From Sphingopyxis italica (GTDB taxonomy: Bacteria > Pseudomonadota > Alphaproteobacteria > Sphingomonadales > Sphingomonadaceae): 64,000 bases of DNA. Below are positions 36,660-45,598 of this stretch, piece by piece (the first letter of the stretch is position 1; each line of letters opens with the position of its first letter). The stretch is taken from contig NZ_JAATIT010000004.1 in assembly GCF_011926545.1 (NCBI RefSeq), forward strand, positions 434,001 through 498,000, given 5' to 3'. Under the pieces are notes generated by a model. The model searched no databases and was not told the DNA's origin. It worked only from the letters and a program-made list of their open reading frames with translations. The position numbers and the translations under genes are program-made.

Positions 36660-37373
36660 ATGGCATCATCGGGTATGGAAGAGGGTGGCGACAGGAAGTT
36701 GCTCGTCGCCATCTATCATCCGCTGGCGGCACGCGCCGATGCCCTGAAGGCCGCTTTCGACTCCGCCGGCCTCGCGGTGCAGCTCCTGCCGCAACATATC
36801 GACGGACTCCGGGCATGGGTCGACAGCTGTTTCGACCTGCTTCTCGTCAATCCGTTTCTGGGTTGGCAGGAACCGTTCGAGTTCGTCCGGCTGGCGCGAT
36901 CGATCGCCGGACGGCGGCCGCTGCTGGTCGTATCGGACCGCGATTCGCTGGGCGACCGGATGGCGGCGCTTTCCGCGGGTGCCGACGACGCGGTGGGATG
37001 GACGAACAATCTTCCTGAGCTGCTCGCACGGATCGCCGGCCTGCTGCGGCGCAGCCGCATCGCGGCGGGGCAGCTGGGCGAAGGCGAACTGCGCATCGAC
37101 CTGATCGACCGGCGCGTCGAGCGCGCGGGGCGGCTCATCCGCCTGCCACTGCGCGAATTCGACCTGCTCGCCAACCTCGCGCGCGTCCCCGACCGACCGG
37201 TGTCGCGCGATGCGTTGCTGCGCGCTGTGTGGCGGATCGACTTCGATCCGGGCACCAACCGGGTCGAGGTCCATATGTCGCGGTTGCGCGCCAAGGTCGA
37301 TCGCGGCTTCGACTGGCCGATGCTGCACACGGTGAAAGGGCGGGGCTATGCGCTGCGCTCGCGGCCCGATTGA
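36660..37373 (+). CDS. OmpR-type winged-helix regulator with degenerate receiver
   Basis: A 237-residue protein. The C-terminal DNA-binding domain is typical OmpR/PhoB (RLIRLPLREFDLLANLARVP; RAVWRIDFDPGTNRVEVHMS; TVKGRGYALR). The N-terminal receiver-like domain lacks the phosphorylation set: the phospho-Asp position is Asn (FDLLLVNPFLG, N64), the acidic pair after strand 1 is missing (LLVAIYHPL), and the usual KP near the end is GWTNN. No sensor kinase is nearby. Likely an orphan, phosphorylation-independent regulator of the flanking acyl-CoA genes. Confidence 0.85.
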   Translation: MASSGMEEGGDRKLLVAIYHPLAARADALKAAFDSAGLAVQLLPQHIDGLRAWVDSCFDLLLVNPFLGWQEPFEFVRLARSIAGRRPLLVVSDRDSLGDRMAALSAGADDAVGWTNNLPELLARIAGLLRRSRIAAGQLGEGELRIDLIDRRVERAGRLIRLPLREFDLLANLARVPDRPVSRDALLRAVWRIDFDPGTNRVEVHMSRLRAKVDRGFDWPMLHTVKGRGYALRSRPD

Positions 37374-37469
37374 CGACCCTGTCACGAGCCCCAGCTTGCT
37401 TGACCAAAAGTTTCAGGTTGCTACTCATCTTCGACATAAAGAAATCAGCGATTCCGGAGATGATGCCCG

Positions 37470-39002
37470 ATGCACCCTTCAGTCCATGCCCGCGCCAATC
37501 CCGATAAAGCCGCGATTACCGTCGCGGAGACGGGCGAGGCGATCAGCTATGGCGAACTCGACGCGGCCTCGAACCGCGCCGCGCAGCTCTTCCGGTCGCA
37601 CGGATTGGGGCATGAGGATGTCGTCGCTTTCATGCTCGACAATACACCGCATTATTACGGGCTGACCTGGGGCGCGCAGCGCGCGGGGCTGCGCTACGTG
37701 TGCATCTCGTCGCGGCTGACGCAGGACGAGACCGACTATATCCTCGAAAATTCGGGCGCGCAGATCCTCGTCGTTTCGGCGAGCCTCGCGGGCGCGGCGC
37801 AGCAGCTGACGACCGGGATCAAGCGGTTCGCGATGGGCGGCGATATTCCGGGCTACGCAAGCTGGGAGGATGCCGTCGCGGCGATGCCCGCGACGCCCGT
37901 TGCCGACGAGCGCGCCGGGGTCGACATGCTCTATTCGTCGGGCACCACCGGGCGTCCGAAGGGCGTGCGCGTGCCGCTGCCCGAGGATCCGGCGATCGAC
38001 GCGGTCAACAGCCTCGTCATGCTCGCCTCGGCGGTGTTCCAGATCAATTCGGACAGCGTCTATCTCTCGCCCGCGCCGCTCTATCACGCCGCGCCCTTGC
38101 GCTGGTCGATGACGATCCACCGCCTCGGCGGTACCGTCGTCCTGATGAAGAAATTCGATCCCGAAGCGGCGCTGTCGCACATCGAGACTTACCGCGTGAA
38201 TTCGAGCCAGTGGGTGCCGACGCATTTTGTGCGGATGCTCAAGCTGCCCGACGACGCCCGCACCCGCTACGACACCTCGTCCTTGAAGGTCGCGATCCAC
38301 GCCGCGGCGCCGTGCCCCGTGCCCGTCAAGCAGGCGATGATCGACTGGTGGGGGCCGGTGCTCTTCGAATATTATGCCGGCTCCGAAGGCAATGGCATGA
38401 CCTTCATCTCCAGCCCCGACTGGCTGACGCACCAGGGCAGCGTCGGCCGCCCGATCCTCGGCACCGTGCATATCATGGGCGAAGACAACGAGACCGAACT
38501 CGGCCCGAACGAGGAAGGCACCATTTTCTTCGAAAGCGAAAATATCTTCGAATATCATGGAGATAATGAAAAAACCGCCTCCAGTCGCAATGCCAAGGGC
38601 TGGTCAACTCTGGGCGATGTGGGCAAACTTGACGACGACGGCTTCCTCTACCTCACCGACCGCAAGAGCTTCATGATCATCTCGGGCGGCGTGAACATCT
38701 ATCCGCAGGAAATCGAGAACCATCTCGTCACCCACCCCAAAGTCGCCGATGTGGCGGTCGTCGGCGGCCCGCACGACGAAATGGGCGAGGAAGTGATCGC
38801 GGTGATCCAGCCCGCCAACATGGCCGATGCGACCGACGCGCTGCGCGACGAATTGATCGCCTATGCGCGCGAGAAATTGTCAGGCGTGAAGATCCCGCGC
38901 CGTATCGACTTCCTCGAAGCGCTGCCGCGCCACGACACGGGCAAGCTCTACAAGCGGCTGCTGCGCGACCAATATTGGGAGAAGGCAAAGGCGGAGGCCT
39001 GA
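37470..39002 (+). CDS. acyl-CoA synthetase
   Basis: A 510-residue AMP-forming acid-CoA ligase: YSSGTTGRPKG (A3), YYAGSEGNGM (A5), LGDVGKLDDDGFLYLTDRKS (A7-A8) with IISGGVNIYPQEIE, and RHDTGKLYKRLLRDQYW with the catalytic Lys. It heads a plus-strand run with a DsbA-like isomerase and a crotonase, which together look like a degradation route for an aromatic or branched acid. The start after GGAG at 37456 was chosen. Confidence 0.93.
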   Translation: MHPSVHARANPDKAAITVAETGEAISYGELDAASNRAAQLFRSHGLGHEDVVAFMLDNTPHYYGLTWGAQRAGLRYVCISSRLTQDETDYILENSGAQILVVSASLAGAAQQLTTGIKRFAMGGDIPGYASWEDAVAAMPATPVADERAGVDMLYSSGTTGRPKGVRVPLPEDPAIDAVNSLVMLASAVFQINSDSVYLSPAPLYHAAPLRWSMTIHRLGGTVVLMKKFDPEAALSHIETYRVNSSQWVPTHFVRMLKLPDDARTRYDTSSLKVAIHAAAPCPVPVKQAMIDWWGPVLFEYYAGSEGNGMTFISSPDWLTHQGSVGRPILGTVHIMGEDNETELGPNEEGTIFFESENIFEYHGDNEKTASSRNAKGWSTLGDVGKLDDDGFLYLTDRKSFMIISGGVNIYPQEIENHLVTHPKVADVAVVGGPHDEMGEEVIAVIQPANMADATDALRDELIAYAREKLSGVKIPRRIDFLEALPRHDTGKLYKRLLRDQYWEKAKAEA

Positions 39003-39004
39003 GC

Positions 39005-39613
39005 ATGACGGCGCGCGTCGAATTTTTCTTCGATCTCTCCTCGCCCTGGACCTGTCTCGCGTTTCATAACCTGCCGGGCGTTCTGGAACGTACGGGCGCG
39101 ACGGCGGTGTACCGCCCGATCCTCGTCGGCGCGGTGTTCAACGCGGTGAACCCCGCCGTCTATGCCGCGCGCGAACAGGTCGACAACCGGAGGCTCCAGC
39201 ATAGCTGGAAGATACTGAAGGACTGGGCGCGGCTCGCGGATGTGCCGATGAATTTCCCGTCGCAATGGCATCCGGCCAAAAGCATCGCCGCGATGCGCTT
39301 CTGCTGCGCGCTCGAGGAGGATCAGGCGGCGCTCATCCGCTTTGCACGCGGCGCCTTCGCGAGCTATTTCGACCGGCAGGAAAATCTCGACGACCCCGCG
39401 GTGCTGGCAGCGGTCGCCGATGGCGAGGGGCTGGGCGGCGTCGCGCTCGCCGCCGCGGCTGGCAGCGATACGGTCAAGGCGCGGCTGCGCGCGAATACCG
39501 ATGAAGTGATCGCGCGCGGCGGCTATGGTTCGCCGACGATCTTTGTCGACAAGGACGACATGTATTTTGGCAACGACCAGCTCCCGCTCGTCGAAGCCGC
39601 GCTGAAACGATGA
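39005..39613 (+). CDS. 2-hydroxychromene-2-carboxylate isomerase family protein
   Basis: A 202-residue DsbA-like thioredoxin-fold protein of the NahD/GST-kappa type: RVEFFFDLSSPWTCLAFHNL at the N-terminus (SSPWT in place of CxxC, with Ser as the catalytic group), and GGYGSPTIFVDKDDMYFGND near the end. In the naphthalene pathway NahD isomerises 2-hydroxychromene-2-carboxylate using glutathione. It starts two bases after the synthetase stop, so is co-transcribed. The exact substrate is unknown. Confidence 0.88.
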   Translation: MTARVEFFFDLSSPWTCLAFHNLPGVLERTGATAVYRPILVGAVFNAVNPAVYAAREQVDNRRLQHSWKILKDWARLADVPMNFPSQWHPAKSIAAMRFCCALEEDQAALIRFARGAFASYFDRQENLDDPAVLAAVADGEGLGGVALAAAAGSDTVKARLRANTDEVIARGGYGSPTIFVDKDDMYFGNDQLPLVEAALKR

Positions 39614-39626
39614 AAAGGACTTTACC

Positions 39627-40430
39627 GTGAAAGACCGTATCTCGATCACGATGCTCGAGGGAGGCATCGCCGACGTCCGGCTGATCCGCGCGGACAAGAT
39701 GAACGCGCTCGACACCGCGATGTGGGAGGCGCTGGCCGAGGCGGTCGACCAGTTGAAGGCGACGGCCGGGCTGCGGGTTGTCGTCCTGTCGGGCGAAGGC
39801 CGCGCCTTCTGCGCCGGGCTCGATCTTTCGAGCCTCGCGGGCGATCGCGATCCGGGCGCGAGCAGCGCGGGCGGTGGCCTGTCGGGCCGGACGCGCGGGA
39901 TAGCGAACAACGCGCAATATGCGGCGTGGGGCTGGCGTGAGCTGCCGGTGCCGGTGATCGCCGCCGTTCATGGCGTCGCCTTCGGCGCGGGCAGCCAGAT
40001 CATGGCGGCCGCCGACATCCGCATCGTTCACCCCGACACGCGGATCGCGATCATGGAAATGCGCTGGGGCCTCGTCCCCGATGTCGCTGGCATGGCGCTG
40101 TGGCGCACGCAGGTCGCCGACGATGTCCTGCGCGAGCTCATTTATACCAACCGCGAATTCAACGGGTCCGAGGCGAAACTGCTCGGCTTCGCGACGCATG
40201 TATCGGACGATCCGCTGGCGCGGGCGATGGAGCTTGCCGAAGTGATCGCCGACAAGAATCCTCACGCGATCCGCGGTGCGAAGCGGCTGTGCAACATGCT
40301 CGGTCATGCGAGCGATGCCGAAATATTGCAGGCCGAAAGCGACGAGCAAGTGAAGGTTATCCGGACCCCGAACCAGATGGAAGCGGTGATGGCAGGGATG
40401 CAGAAGCGAAAGCCGAATTTTACCGACTAG
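39627..40430 (+). CDS. crotonase / enoyl-CoA hydratase family protein
   Basis: A 267-residue crotonase-fold enzyme: MNALDTAMWEALAEAVDQLK, the first oxyanion loop GRAFCAGLDLSSLAG, and the second HGVAFGAGSQIMAAADIRI. The catalytic Glu of hydratases is less clear (EMRWGLVPDVAGM places Gly/Leu near it), so isomerase or other crotonase activity is possible. GTG start after AAGGA. Last gene of the acyl-CoA operon. Confidence 0.9.
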   Translation: MKDRISITMLEGGIADVRLIRADKMNALDTAMWEALAEAVDQLKATAGLRVVVLSGEGRAFCAGLDLSSLAGDRDPGASSAGGGLSGRTRGIANNAQYAAWGWRELPVPVIAAVHGVAFGAGSQIMAAADIRIVHPDTRIAIMEMRWGLVPDVAGMALWRTQVADDVLRELIYTNREFNGSEAKLLGFATHVSDDPLARAMELAEVIADKNPHAIRGAKRLCNMLGHASDAEILQAESDEQVKVIRTPNQMEAVMAGMQKRKPNFTD

Positions 40431-40447
40431 AGCCCGAGTTCCGATAT

Positions 40448-40532
40448 CCCGTTCGTGTCGAGCGAAGTCGAGACACCCATCGAGATCGCGCCAGGCTGAG
40501 GGGCATCTCGACTTCGCTCGATGCGAGCGGGC
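40448..40532. repeat. inverted repeat TCTCGACTTCGCTCGA type
   Basis: CCCGTTCGTGTCGAGCGAAG with TCGAGACACCC on the left pairs with GGGCATCTCGACTTCGCTCG and ATGCGAGCGGG on the right. It sits between convergent genes and resembles, but is not the same as, the CTTCGACAAGCTCAG family. Confidence 0.75.
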
Positions 40533-40539
40533 TTCTGGA

Positions 40540-41229
40540 TTAGAGAAAATTTAGAAACCGTGCCGCATTGTCCCAGTCGCGTTTGTGAATGGCGCGCGCC
40601 TTTTGCGCCTCGCCGTCGGCGCCCCAGCGGCGCTCCTGATAGAGTTCGTCGAGACTGACCGAGTTCCAAAGAATATCGGCTTCGAATGCGTCCTCGATCA
40701 ACGCGAGGCCGGCGACGAGCGAGCCGCCGATCGTCACCAGCGGCGTCAGCGCGGCGAGGCGCCAATGATCCTGCGCCAGCACTGCATCGCGCAGTGCCGC
40801 GACCGTCGCCGCGGGTTGGTCGACCGGCAGCACACCTTGCGTCAGCGTGAATTCGACGCCGTAGTGCGCCTCGGCCCAAGCGAGCAGGGGGTTCCACGCC
40901 GCCGCCTGTTCGGCCTGGAGCGCCGCGTCGCGCGCGTCGCGGTAACAGAAGAGGTCGCTTTGCGCATAAGCCGCGACCGGCGCGGCAAAGGCGGCAGGGT
41001 CCGGCGCCGCAAGATCGATCGCGGCGTTGGCGAGCCCCGTCATCGGCATCGCCGCGGGATCGATCGTCTCGCCAGCCTCGCGCCATTCGGCAGCGACGGC
41101 TTCGGCAAGCATGGCGTTCGCGACCGCCAGCGGCGCGCGCTGCGGCGTGCGCACCGGCCGCCCGTCGAGCGCGATGCCCCAGCCGCCGTCTTCGGCGACG
41201 ACGGCAACCTCTTTCCAGAAGTGCTTCAC
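40540..41229 (-). CDS. ATP12 family chaperone
   Basis: A 229-residue protein of the ATP12 family, needed for F1-ATPase assembly in mitochondria and present in alphaproteobacteria. Conserved: FWKEVAVVAEDGGWGIALDG, GRPVRTPQRAPLAV, AAEWREAGETIDPAAMPMTG, and DLFCYRD. GTG 41229 overlaps the stop of the small membrane protein upstream (GTGA). Confidence 0.92.
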   Translation of the reverse strand: MKHFWKEVAVVAEDGGWGIALDGRPVRTPQRAPLAVANAMLAEAVAAEWREAGETIDPAAMPMTGLANAAIDLAAPDPAAFAAPVAAYAQSDLFCYRDARDAALQAEQAAAWNPLLAWAEAHYGVEFTLTQGVLPVDQPAATVAALRDAVLAQDHWRLAALTPLVTIGGSLVAGLALIEDAFEADILWNSVSLDELYQERRWGADGEAQKARAIHKRDWDNAARFLNFL

Positions 41230-41462
41230 CGCTCTTTGGGTGAACGCCAGCGGCGCGCGAGCAGCAGCGGCATTACCGCGAAATCGAACGCGCCGACCAG
41301 CACGATCGCGACGCCGATCCAGCGGTCGGTCGGCTGGCCCGCGAGCGAAAAACCGCCGCCCATCAGGATGAAGCCGATCGCCACAAAGGCGGCGCCCATA
41401 AGGCGCATGATCGAGAGGACAAAGAAGCGTTTCTTGGCAAGAGCATCGTCGGCTTGGGTCAT
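41226..41462 (-). CDS. small two-helix membrane protein
   Basis: A 78-residue protein with two membrane helices (LMGAAFVAIGFILMGGGFSL; WIGVAIVLVGAFDFAVMPLL). ATG 41462, with GGAGG just upstream. Translationally coupled to the ATP12 chaperone gene, so it may help membrane assembly of ATP synthase; this is inferred from position only. Confidence 0.75.
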   Translation of the reverse strand: MTQADDALAKKRFFVLSIMRLMGAAFVAIGFILMGGGFSLAGQPTDRWIGVAIVLVGAFDFAVMPLLLARRWRSPKER

Positions 41463-41471
41463 GCGTCCTCC

Positions 41472-42080
41472 CTATCGCCGCCAAGGTGTCGCATCAACTG
41501 CGCGAGCGCGCCATGGCCGCTCGCCTCGACCCCCCGCGATCACACGCTCGCGCTCGTCGGCGGACTTGTTCTGCGACAGCTTGATCGTCGGACGCCACGC
41601 GGCGATCCGCATCTCGAAGCCGACAATGGCGCCGGTCATCTTGCTGAAGAGTGCGGGGTTCATCTTGGCTCGCGTCCATGGCGGATGGGCGCCGATGCGA
41701 GCCTCATGCGCTGCGGACAAAGTGTCGAGCTGCGCTACCAGTTCGGCGCCATCGAGCTTGCGCGCCACGCCTTCCATCTCGATCGCCACATAATTCCACG
41801 TCGGCACCTGATCGGCATCGGTGTACCAGCTCGCGCTGACATAGGCGTCGGGGCCCTGCACGACGGCGAGCGCGCTCGCGCCGCTCAGGTGGCGGGTGAG
41901 CGCATTGCCGCGCGCGAGGTGGAATTGCAGCGTGGCCCGGTCGTCGCTCAACACCACTGGCGCATGCGCGACGCGTGGCCCGTCGGGCGTGCTCGCAAAG
42001 ATCGCGGCAAAGCCGATCTCGCGCACGAGCAATTCGGCGAGATCGTCCTGCCGCGGGCGGAAGGCGGAATTGGGGTGCAT
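41472..42080 (-). CDS. FMN-binding negative regulator family (PaiB-like)
   Basis: A 202-residue split-barrel flavin protein of the PaiB family: MHPNSAFRP at the N-terminus, HLARGNALTRHLSG, YVSASWYTDADQVPTWNY (the family signature), and KMNPALFSKMTGAIVGFEM. Bacillus PaiB represses sporulation and protease genes; in other bacteria its role is unclear. The start overlaps the RluA-type gene stop by one base. Confidence 0.9.
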   Translation of the reverse strand: MHPNSAFRPRQDDLAELLVREIGFAAIFASTPDGPRVAHAPVVLSDDRATLQFHLARGNALTRHLSGASALAVVQGPDAYVSASWYTDADQVPTWNYVAIEMEGVARKLDGAELVAQLDTLSAAHEARIGAHPPWTRAKMNPALFSKMTGAIVGFEMRIAAWRPTIKLSQNKSADERERVIAGGRGERPWRARAVDATPWRR

Positions 42081-43303
42081 CAGCTTGCTTTGGGTGGGCG
42101 CGCCGCATGTTTCTTCGCGCTCGGCTTCTTGCCGGCAAGCTTCTTGGGCGCGGGTTTGCCGGGTTTCGCCTTGGCTTTCGGCTTTGGCTTGCCGACGAAA
42201 TCGGTGGGCTTGCCCTCGGCCGTACGCCCGCGCCGTTCGCCGCGCCGTGCCTTGCGGATCTGCTTGCTGTGCGCTTTCGCTTGCGCCTTCAGCGCCGATT
42301 TGGGCGGCGGACCTTTTTCGCCCGCCTCGATCCCGATATCGCCGAGCAGCAGGTCGAAGCCCAGATCGTCGAGGCTCGCGGCGAAATGATCGGGCAGTTC
42401 GGCGCTGATATCGATTGCGCCGCCGTCGGGATGATCGATACGTAGCCGGCGGCTGTGGAGGTGCATCTTGCGGCTGATCGTGCCGGTCAGGAACGCGCCC
42501 TTGCCGCCATATTTTCCGTCGCCGACGATCGGGTGGCCGATCGCCGCCATATGGACGCGCAGCTGATGGGTGCGCCCCGTCAGCGGCTGCAGTTCGACCC
42601 ACGCCGCGCTGTTCCCCGCGCGCTCGATCACGCGGTAGCGCGTCTTCGATGCGAGGCCGCTGTCGTGGACGTGCATTTTCTCGCCGCCCGAACCGGGCTG
42701 CTTGGCGAGCGGCAGGTCGATCTCGCCCTGCTGGATGTCGGGCACGCCGACAATCAGCGCCCAATAGGTCTTTTTCGCGCTGCGGTTCGAAAAGCTCTTG
42801 GCGAAATAGGCTGCGGCGCGCGGGGTGCGCGCGATCAGCAGCGCGCCCGACGTATCCTTGTCGAGCCGGTGGACGAGCTTCGGCCGCGTCGGTCCGTCGA
42901 ATTTCAGCGCATCGAGCAGGCCGTCGACGTGCTGCTCGGTCTTCGTGCCGCCTTGCGTCGCGAGTCCCGGAAGCTTGTTGAGTATGATCGCGCTCGCATC
43001 GCGGTGGATCATCATCCCCGTCGCCAGTTCGACATCGGCGTCGGTCAGCGGCCGCCCCTTGCGCGCCGGCCGCGCCACGGTCTCGACCGGCGGCGTGGGC
43101 ATGACGAGTTTCTGTCCGGTCGCGATGCGATCCGACACATCGGCCTTTTTGCCGTCGAGCGTCAGCTGGCCCGAGCGCGCCCAGCGCGCGAGTAGTGCGT
43201 GCGGCGTCCCTTCGCGGTGACGCTTGAACCAGCGGTCGAGCCGGATGCCGTCATCCTCCTCGGCTATCGTTGCGCTGTCGAGCGGGGTTCTGGCGTCCGT
43301 CAT
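42080..43303 (-). CDS. RluA family pseudouridine synthase with basic tail
   Basis: A 407-residue enzyme that converts uridine to pseudouridine in rRNA or tRNA. S4 RNA-binding domain at residues about 14-70 (IRLDRWFKRH...LTLDGKKAD), catalytic motif KLVHRLDKDTSGALLIARTP with the catalytic Asp, and LTGRTHQLRVHMAAIGHPIV. Residues from about 305 form a Lys/Ala/Pro-rich tail absent from the short family members, likely binding RNA. The ATG overlaps the crcB stop (ATGA). Confidence 0.93.
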   Translation of the reverse strand: MTDARTPLDSATIAEEDDGIRLDRWFKRHREGTPHALLARWARSGQLTLDGKKADVSDRIATGQKLVMPTPPVETVARPARKGRPLTDADVELATGMMIHRDASAIILNKLPGLATQGGTKTEQHVDGLLDALKFDGPTRPKLVHRLDKDTSGALLIARTPRAAAYFAKSFSNRSAKKTYWALIVGVPDIQQGEIDLPLAKQPGSGGEKMHVHDSGLASKTRYRVIERAGNSAAWVELQPLTGRTHQLRVHMAAIGHPIVGDGKYGGKGAFLTGTISRKMHLHSRRLRIDHPDGGAIDISAELPDHFAASLDDLGFDLLLGDIGIEAGEKGPPPKSALKAQAKAHSKQIRKARRGERRGRTAEGKPTDFVGKPKPKAKAKPGKPAPKKLAGKKPSAKKHAARPPKAS

Positions 43304-43680
43304 GCCGGCACCTGCCGCATCAGGAACAGGCCGAGCCCGCAAGCGGCGATCGCGCCGGTCACCGACGCGAGGACATAGGCGGCCGCTTGCGCTTCATGGC
43401 CGCGTTCGAAAAGCATCCAGAATTCCATGCTGAAAGAGGAAAAGGTCGTGAAACCGCCGAGGATCCCGACGCCGATGAGCAACCGCGCGGTTTCGCCGCC
43501 ATCGCTGCCGCGCGCAAGCGTGCCGACGAGCACGCCCATTAACAGGCTGCCGGCGATATTGATCGTCAGCGTCTCCCACGGGAAACCGGGGCCGAGCCGC
43601 GCGAGTATCGCCTGCCCGACGAGATGGCGCGCACCGGCGCCGATCGCGCCGCCGATCATGACGGGAAACAGGCTGTGCAT
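43300..43680 (-). CDS. crcB: fluoride efflux channel CrcB/Fluc
   Basis: A 126-residue, four-helix dual-topology fluoride channel: IGGAIGAGARHLVGQAI, INIAGSLLMGVLVG with the key Asn, and GILGGFTTFSSFSME (the central TTFSS motif). I found no fluoride riboswitch in the 45 bases upstream. It is followed by the RluA-type gene with an ATGA overlap. Confidence 0.95.
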   Translation of the reverse strand: MHSLFPVMIGGAIGAGARHLVGQAILARLGPGFPWETLTINIAGSLLMGVLVGTLARGSDGGETARLLIGVGILGGFTTFSSFSMEFWMLFERGHEAQAAAYVLASVTGAIAACGLGLFLMRQVPA

Positions 43681-43725
43681 GGTTTCGCCCTAGCCGGAAA
43701 CGGCGGCAAGGCAAAGGCGGCATTG

Positions 43726-44301
43726 CTATGCGTCGGGCGGCATCAACGCTGTCGCGGGCCGCTCGTGGGTCGCCCGCCAGTCGGCGGGACGGATGAAGTC
43801 GCCCCGCCAGATGCTGCGGCGCTTCGCCTGGGCCTCGCCTTCTTCGGGCAGATAGGCGTCGCTCGTCGACACCGCCCAGCCCGACCGCACCATTTCGGCG
43901 CCGAGGTCGATGCCGTCGGGGAAGGGGGCGGTGCGACAGGCGGCGAGCGTGCGTCCATAATGGTCCTTCGCCGCGAGTTCGCAATGAAGCGGCCCGCGGC
44001 CGGCCAGCTTTTCGAGCGCCGTCCGCGCTTCGCGGCCGCACGGCCAGCGCGTGGCGGCGCTACCGCAATCCTGCCGATATTCGACCGCGTCGAGGCCGGT
44101 CAGACGAATGGTCAAGGTCGCCCCCTCCTGCCTTGCCGTCAGGCTGTCGCCGTCGATCACCTGCACCAGCGGCACGGTTGCGACCGGCGCGGGCAGCCAT
44201 ATCCATGCCGCAAACGCCAGCCCGCCAAGCAGAATGAGCGCCAGCAGCGACCGGAAACGCCGCCGCCACCGCAACCGCGTCAAAGAAAGGCCGGGCTTCA
44301 T
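43726..44301 (-). CDS. membrane-anchored thermonuclease-like (SNase) protein
   Basis: A 191-residue protein with an N-terminal membrane anchor or signal (SLLALILLGGLAFAAWIWLP) and a staphylococcal-nuclease-like domain: VIDGDSLTARQEGATLTIRL, GLDAVEYRQDCG, and DHYGRTLAACR. The active-site Asp/Arg pattern is mostly present (DGDS, TIRL, YGRTL), so Ca-dependent nuclease activity outside the cytoplasm is plausible. Confidence 0.87.
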   Translation of the reverse strand: MKPGLSLTRLRWRRRFRSLLALILLGGLAFAAWIWLPAPVATVPLVQVIDGDSLTARQEGATLTIRLTGLDAVEYRQDCGSAATRWPCGREARTALEKLAGRGPLHCELAAKDHYGRTLAACRTAPFPDGIDLGAEMVRSGWAVSTSDAYLPEEGEAQAKRRSIWRGDFIRPADWRATHERPATALMPPDA

Positions 44302-44534
44302 AAGGATCGACTGGCGCGCGCGCAGCGGTTTGGCAAGCGTGAATAATCGGTTGACGATGAGAACAAAGCATGTCCAAAATGGACCTAATCAGTTCCGCCG
44401 CGGCGGGCCGAATTGGACGCCGCCATCGGGCTTGAGTCCGGATTGGCGGCAAACAGGAACGAACAAAAGGGGAATGATGCCGAAATGACGGCATGATCAC
44501 GCCAGGGTGGAGCGATGGCAAGGGGGACGGCATT

Positions 44535-45560
44535 ATGATCGATCAGGATATCATTGATGGCGGGATGGGCGCATCGGCGGTCCATGCCCGCCCGCTTGCG
44601 GCGCTGCGAGGGCCGATCGCCAAGGGCAGCGCATCGCCGCTCCTGTTTATCGGGCCGCGCGACGACTGGTCCGACATGGCGTCCCTGGCGGATGTGCGTC
44701 TTGCCGGCATAGCGTCCCCATCCGGCGCGGCCGACACTATCCGGCGGATGCCGACGCTCGACATCGTCTGGCTCGCCGCGGCGGAGACGGTCGAAGCCGA
44801 TATGCTTGCCGGGATATGCGCGGCGACCGAAGAGGGCGGCTGCAACCTGATCTGCGAAACCGCGCTGGAGGCGCTCGATCGCGTGGCCGCGGCCGTCCCC
44901 GCGTCGGTCAATGTCCAGTTCCTCGTCGATGCCGATCCGGCCGACCGGCTCGTCGCATTGGCAGCGGCCCGGCGCACGCGCGACTGGACCCTCAACGATG
45001 TCGCGCGCGGCGATGCGATGGAGCGGATCGACCGGTTGCAGGAAGAGGTCGCCCGCATCTCGCGCCTGTTGGGGGACCTGGCGGCACAAAGTGGCGGGCT
45101 TCCCGGCGCGCCGGCGGGTTTTGCGCCGCGCGGCGAGGAGTTTGCGGATTATCCGGGTCAGGTGCGCGCGCCGGCGCGGGACTATGCCGCGATGCCGCGC
45201 AGCTTCGTTCCCGAAGAACGAACGCTCGACCGGCAGCGTGCGAAAGCGGTGCGGCGGATGCTGCGTCAGCGGCGCATGCGTGAACAATATTTCCCCGCCG
45301 ATCTGTTCGCCGATCCGGCGTGGGACATGTTACTCGACCTTTATGCCGCGCGGCTCGAACGCCAGCCGGTCTCCGTGTCGAGCCTGTGCATCGCGGCCGC
45401 GGTTCCCGCAACCACGGCGCTGCGCTGGATCAAGACGATGACCGACGCGGGTCTTTTCGTGCGCGAGGCCGATCCGCACGACGGCCGGCGCATCTTCATC
45501 GCGCTGGCCGAAGGCGCATGCGATGCGCTCGCACGCTATTTCGAGGCGCTCGAAGAATAA
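44535..45560 (+). CDS. winged-helix (MarR-like) regulator with receiver-like N-terminus
   Basis: A 341-residue protein. The N-terminal 130 residues look like a degenerate receiver fold (PLLFIGPRDDWSDMASLADV; LDIVWLAAAETVEAD with no phospho-Asp), followed by a short coiled coil (MERIDRLQEEVARISRLL), and a MarR-like winged helix at the C-terminus (LCIAAAVPATTALRWIKTMT; DPHDGRRIFIALAEGA). ATG 44535 follows GGGGG. The 230-base upstream gap has a TTGACG box at 44353 and a GTCCAAAATGGAC palindrome near 44372, a possible autoregulatory site. Target unknown. Confidence 0.8.
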   Translation: MIDQDIIDGGMGASAVHARPLAALRGPIAKGSASPLLFIGPRDDWSDMASLADVRLAGIASPSGAADTIRRMPTLDIVWLAAAETVEADMLAGICAATEEGGCNLICETALEALDRVAAAVPASVNVQFLVDADPADRLVALAAARRTRDWTLNDVARGDAMERIDRLQEEVARISRLLGDLAAQSGGLPGAPAGFAPRGEEFADYPGQVRAPARDYAAMPRSFVPEERTLDRQRAKAVRRMLRQRRMREQYFPADLFADPAWDMLLDLYAARLERQPVSVSSLCIAAAVPATTALRWIKTMTDAGLFVREADPHDGRRIFIALAEGACDALARYFEALEE

Positions 45561-45598
45561 GCGTGGTCCGGCCGTCGCGAGCCCGCTAGCTTCGCGCG

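Noticed and set aside
34998..37373. A 791-codon plus-strand ORF covering the acyl-CoA synthetase region
   Set aside because: Its first two thirds are the antisense shadow of the real minus-strand synthetase; only the last 237 codons (from 36660) encode a recognisable protein, the winged-helix regulator.
43681..43725. Fluoride riboswitch before crcB
   Set aside because: The gap is only 45 bases and has none of the conserved crcB-motif sequence.
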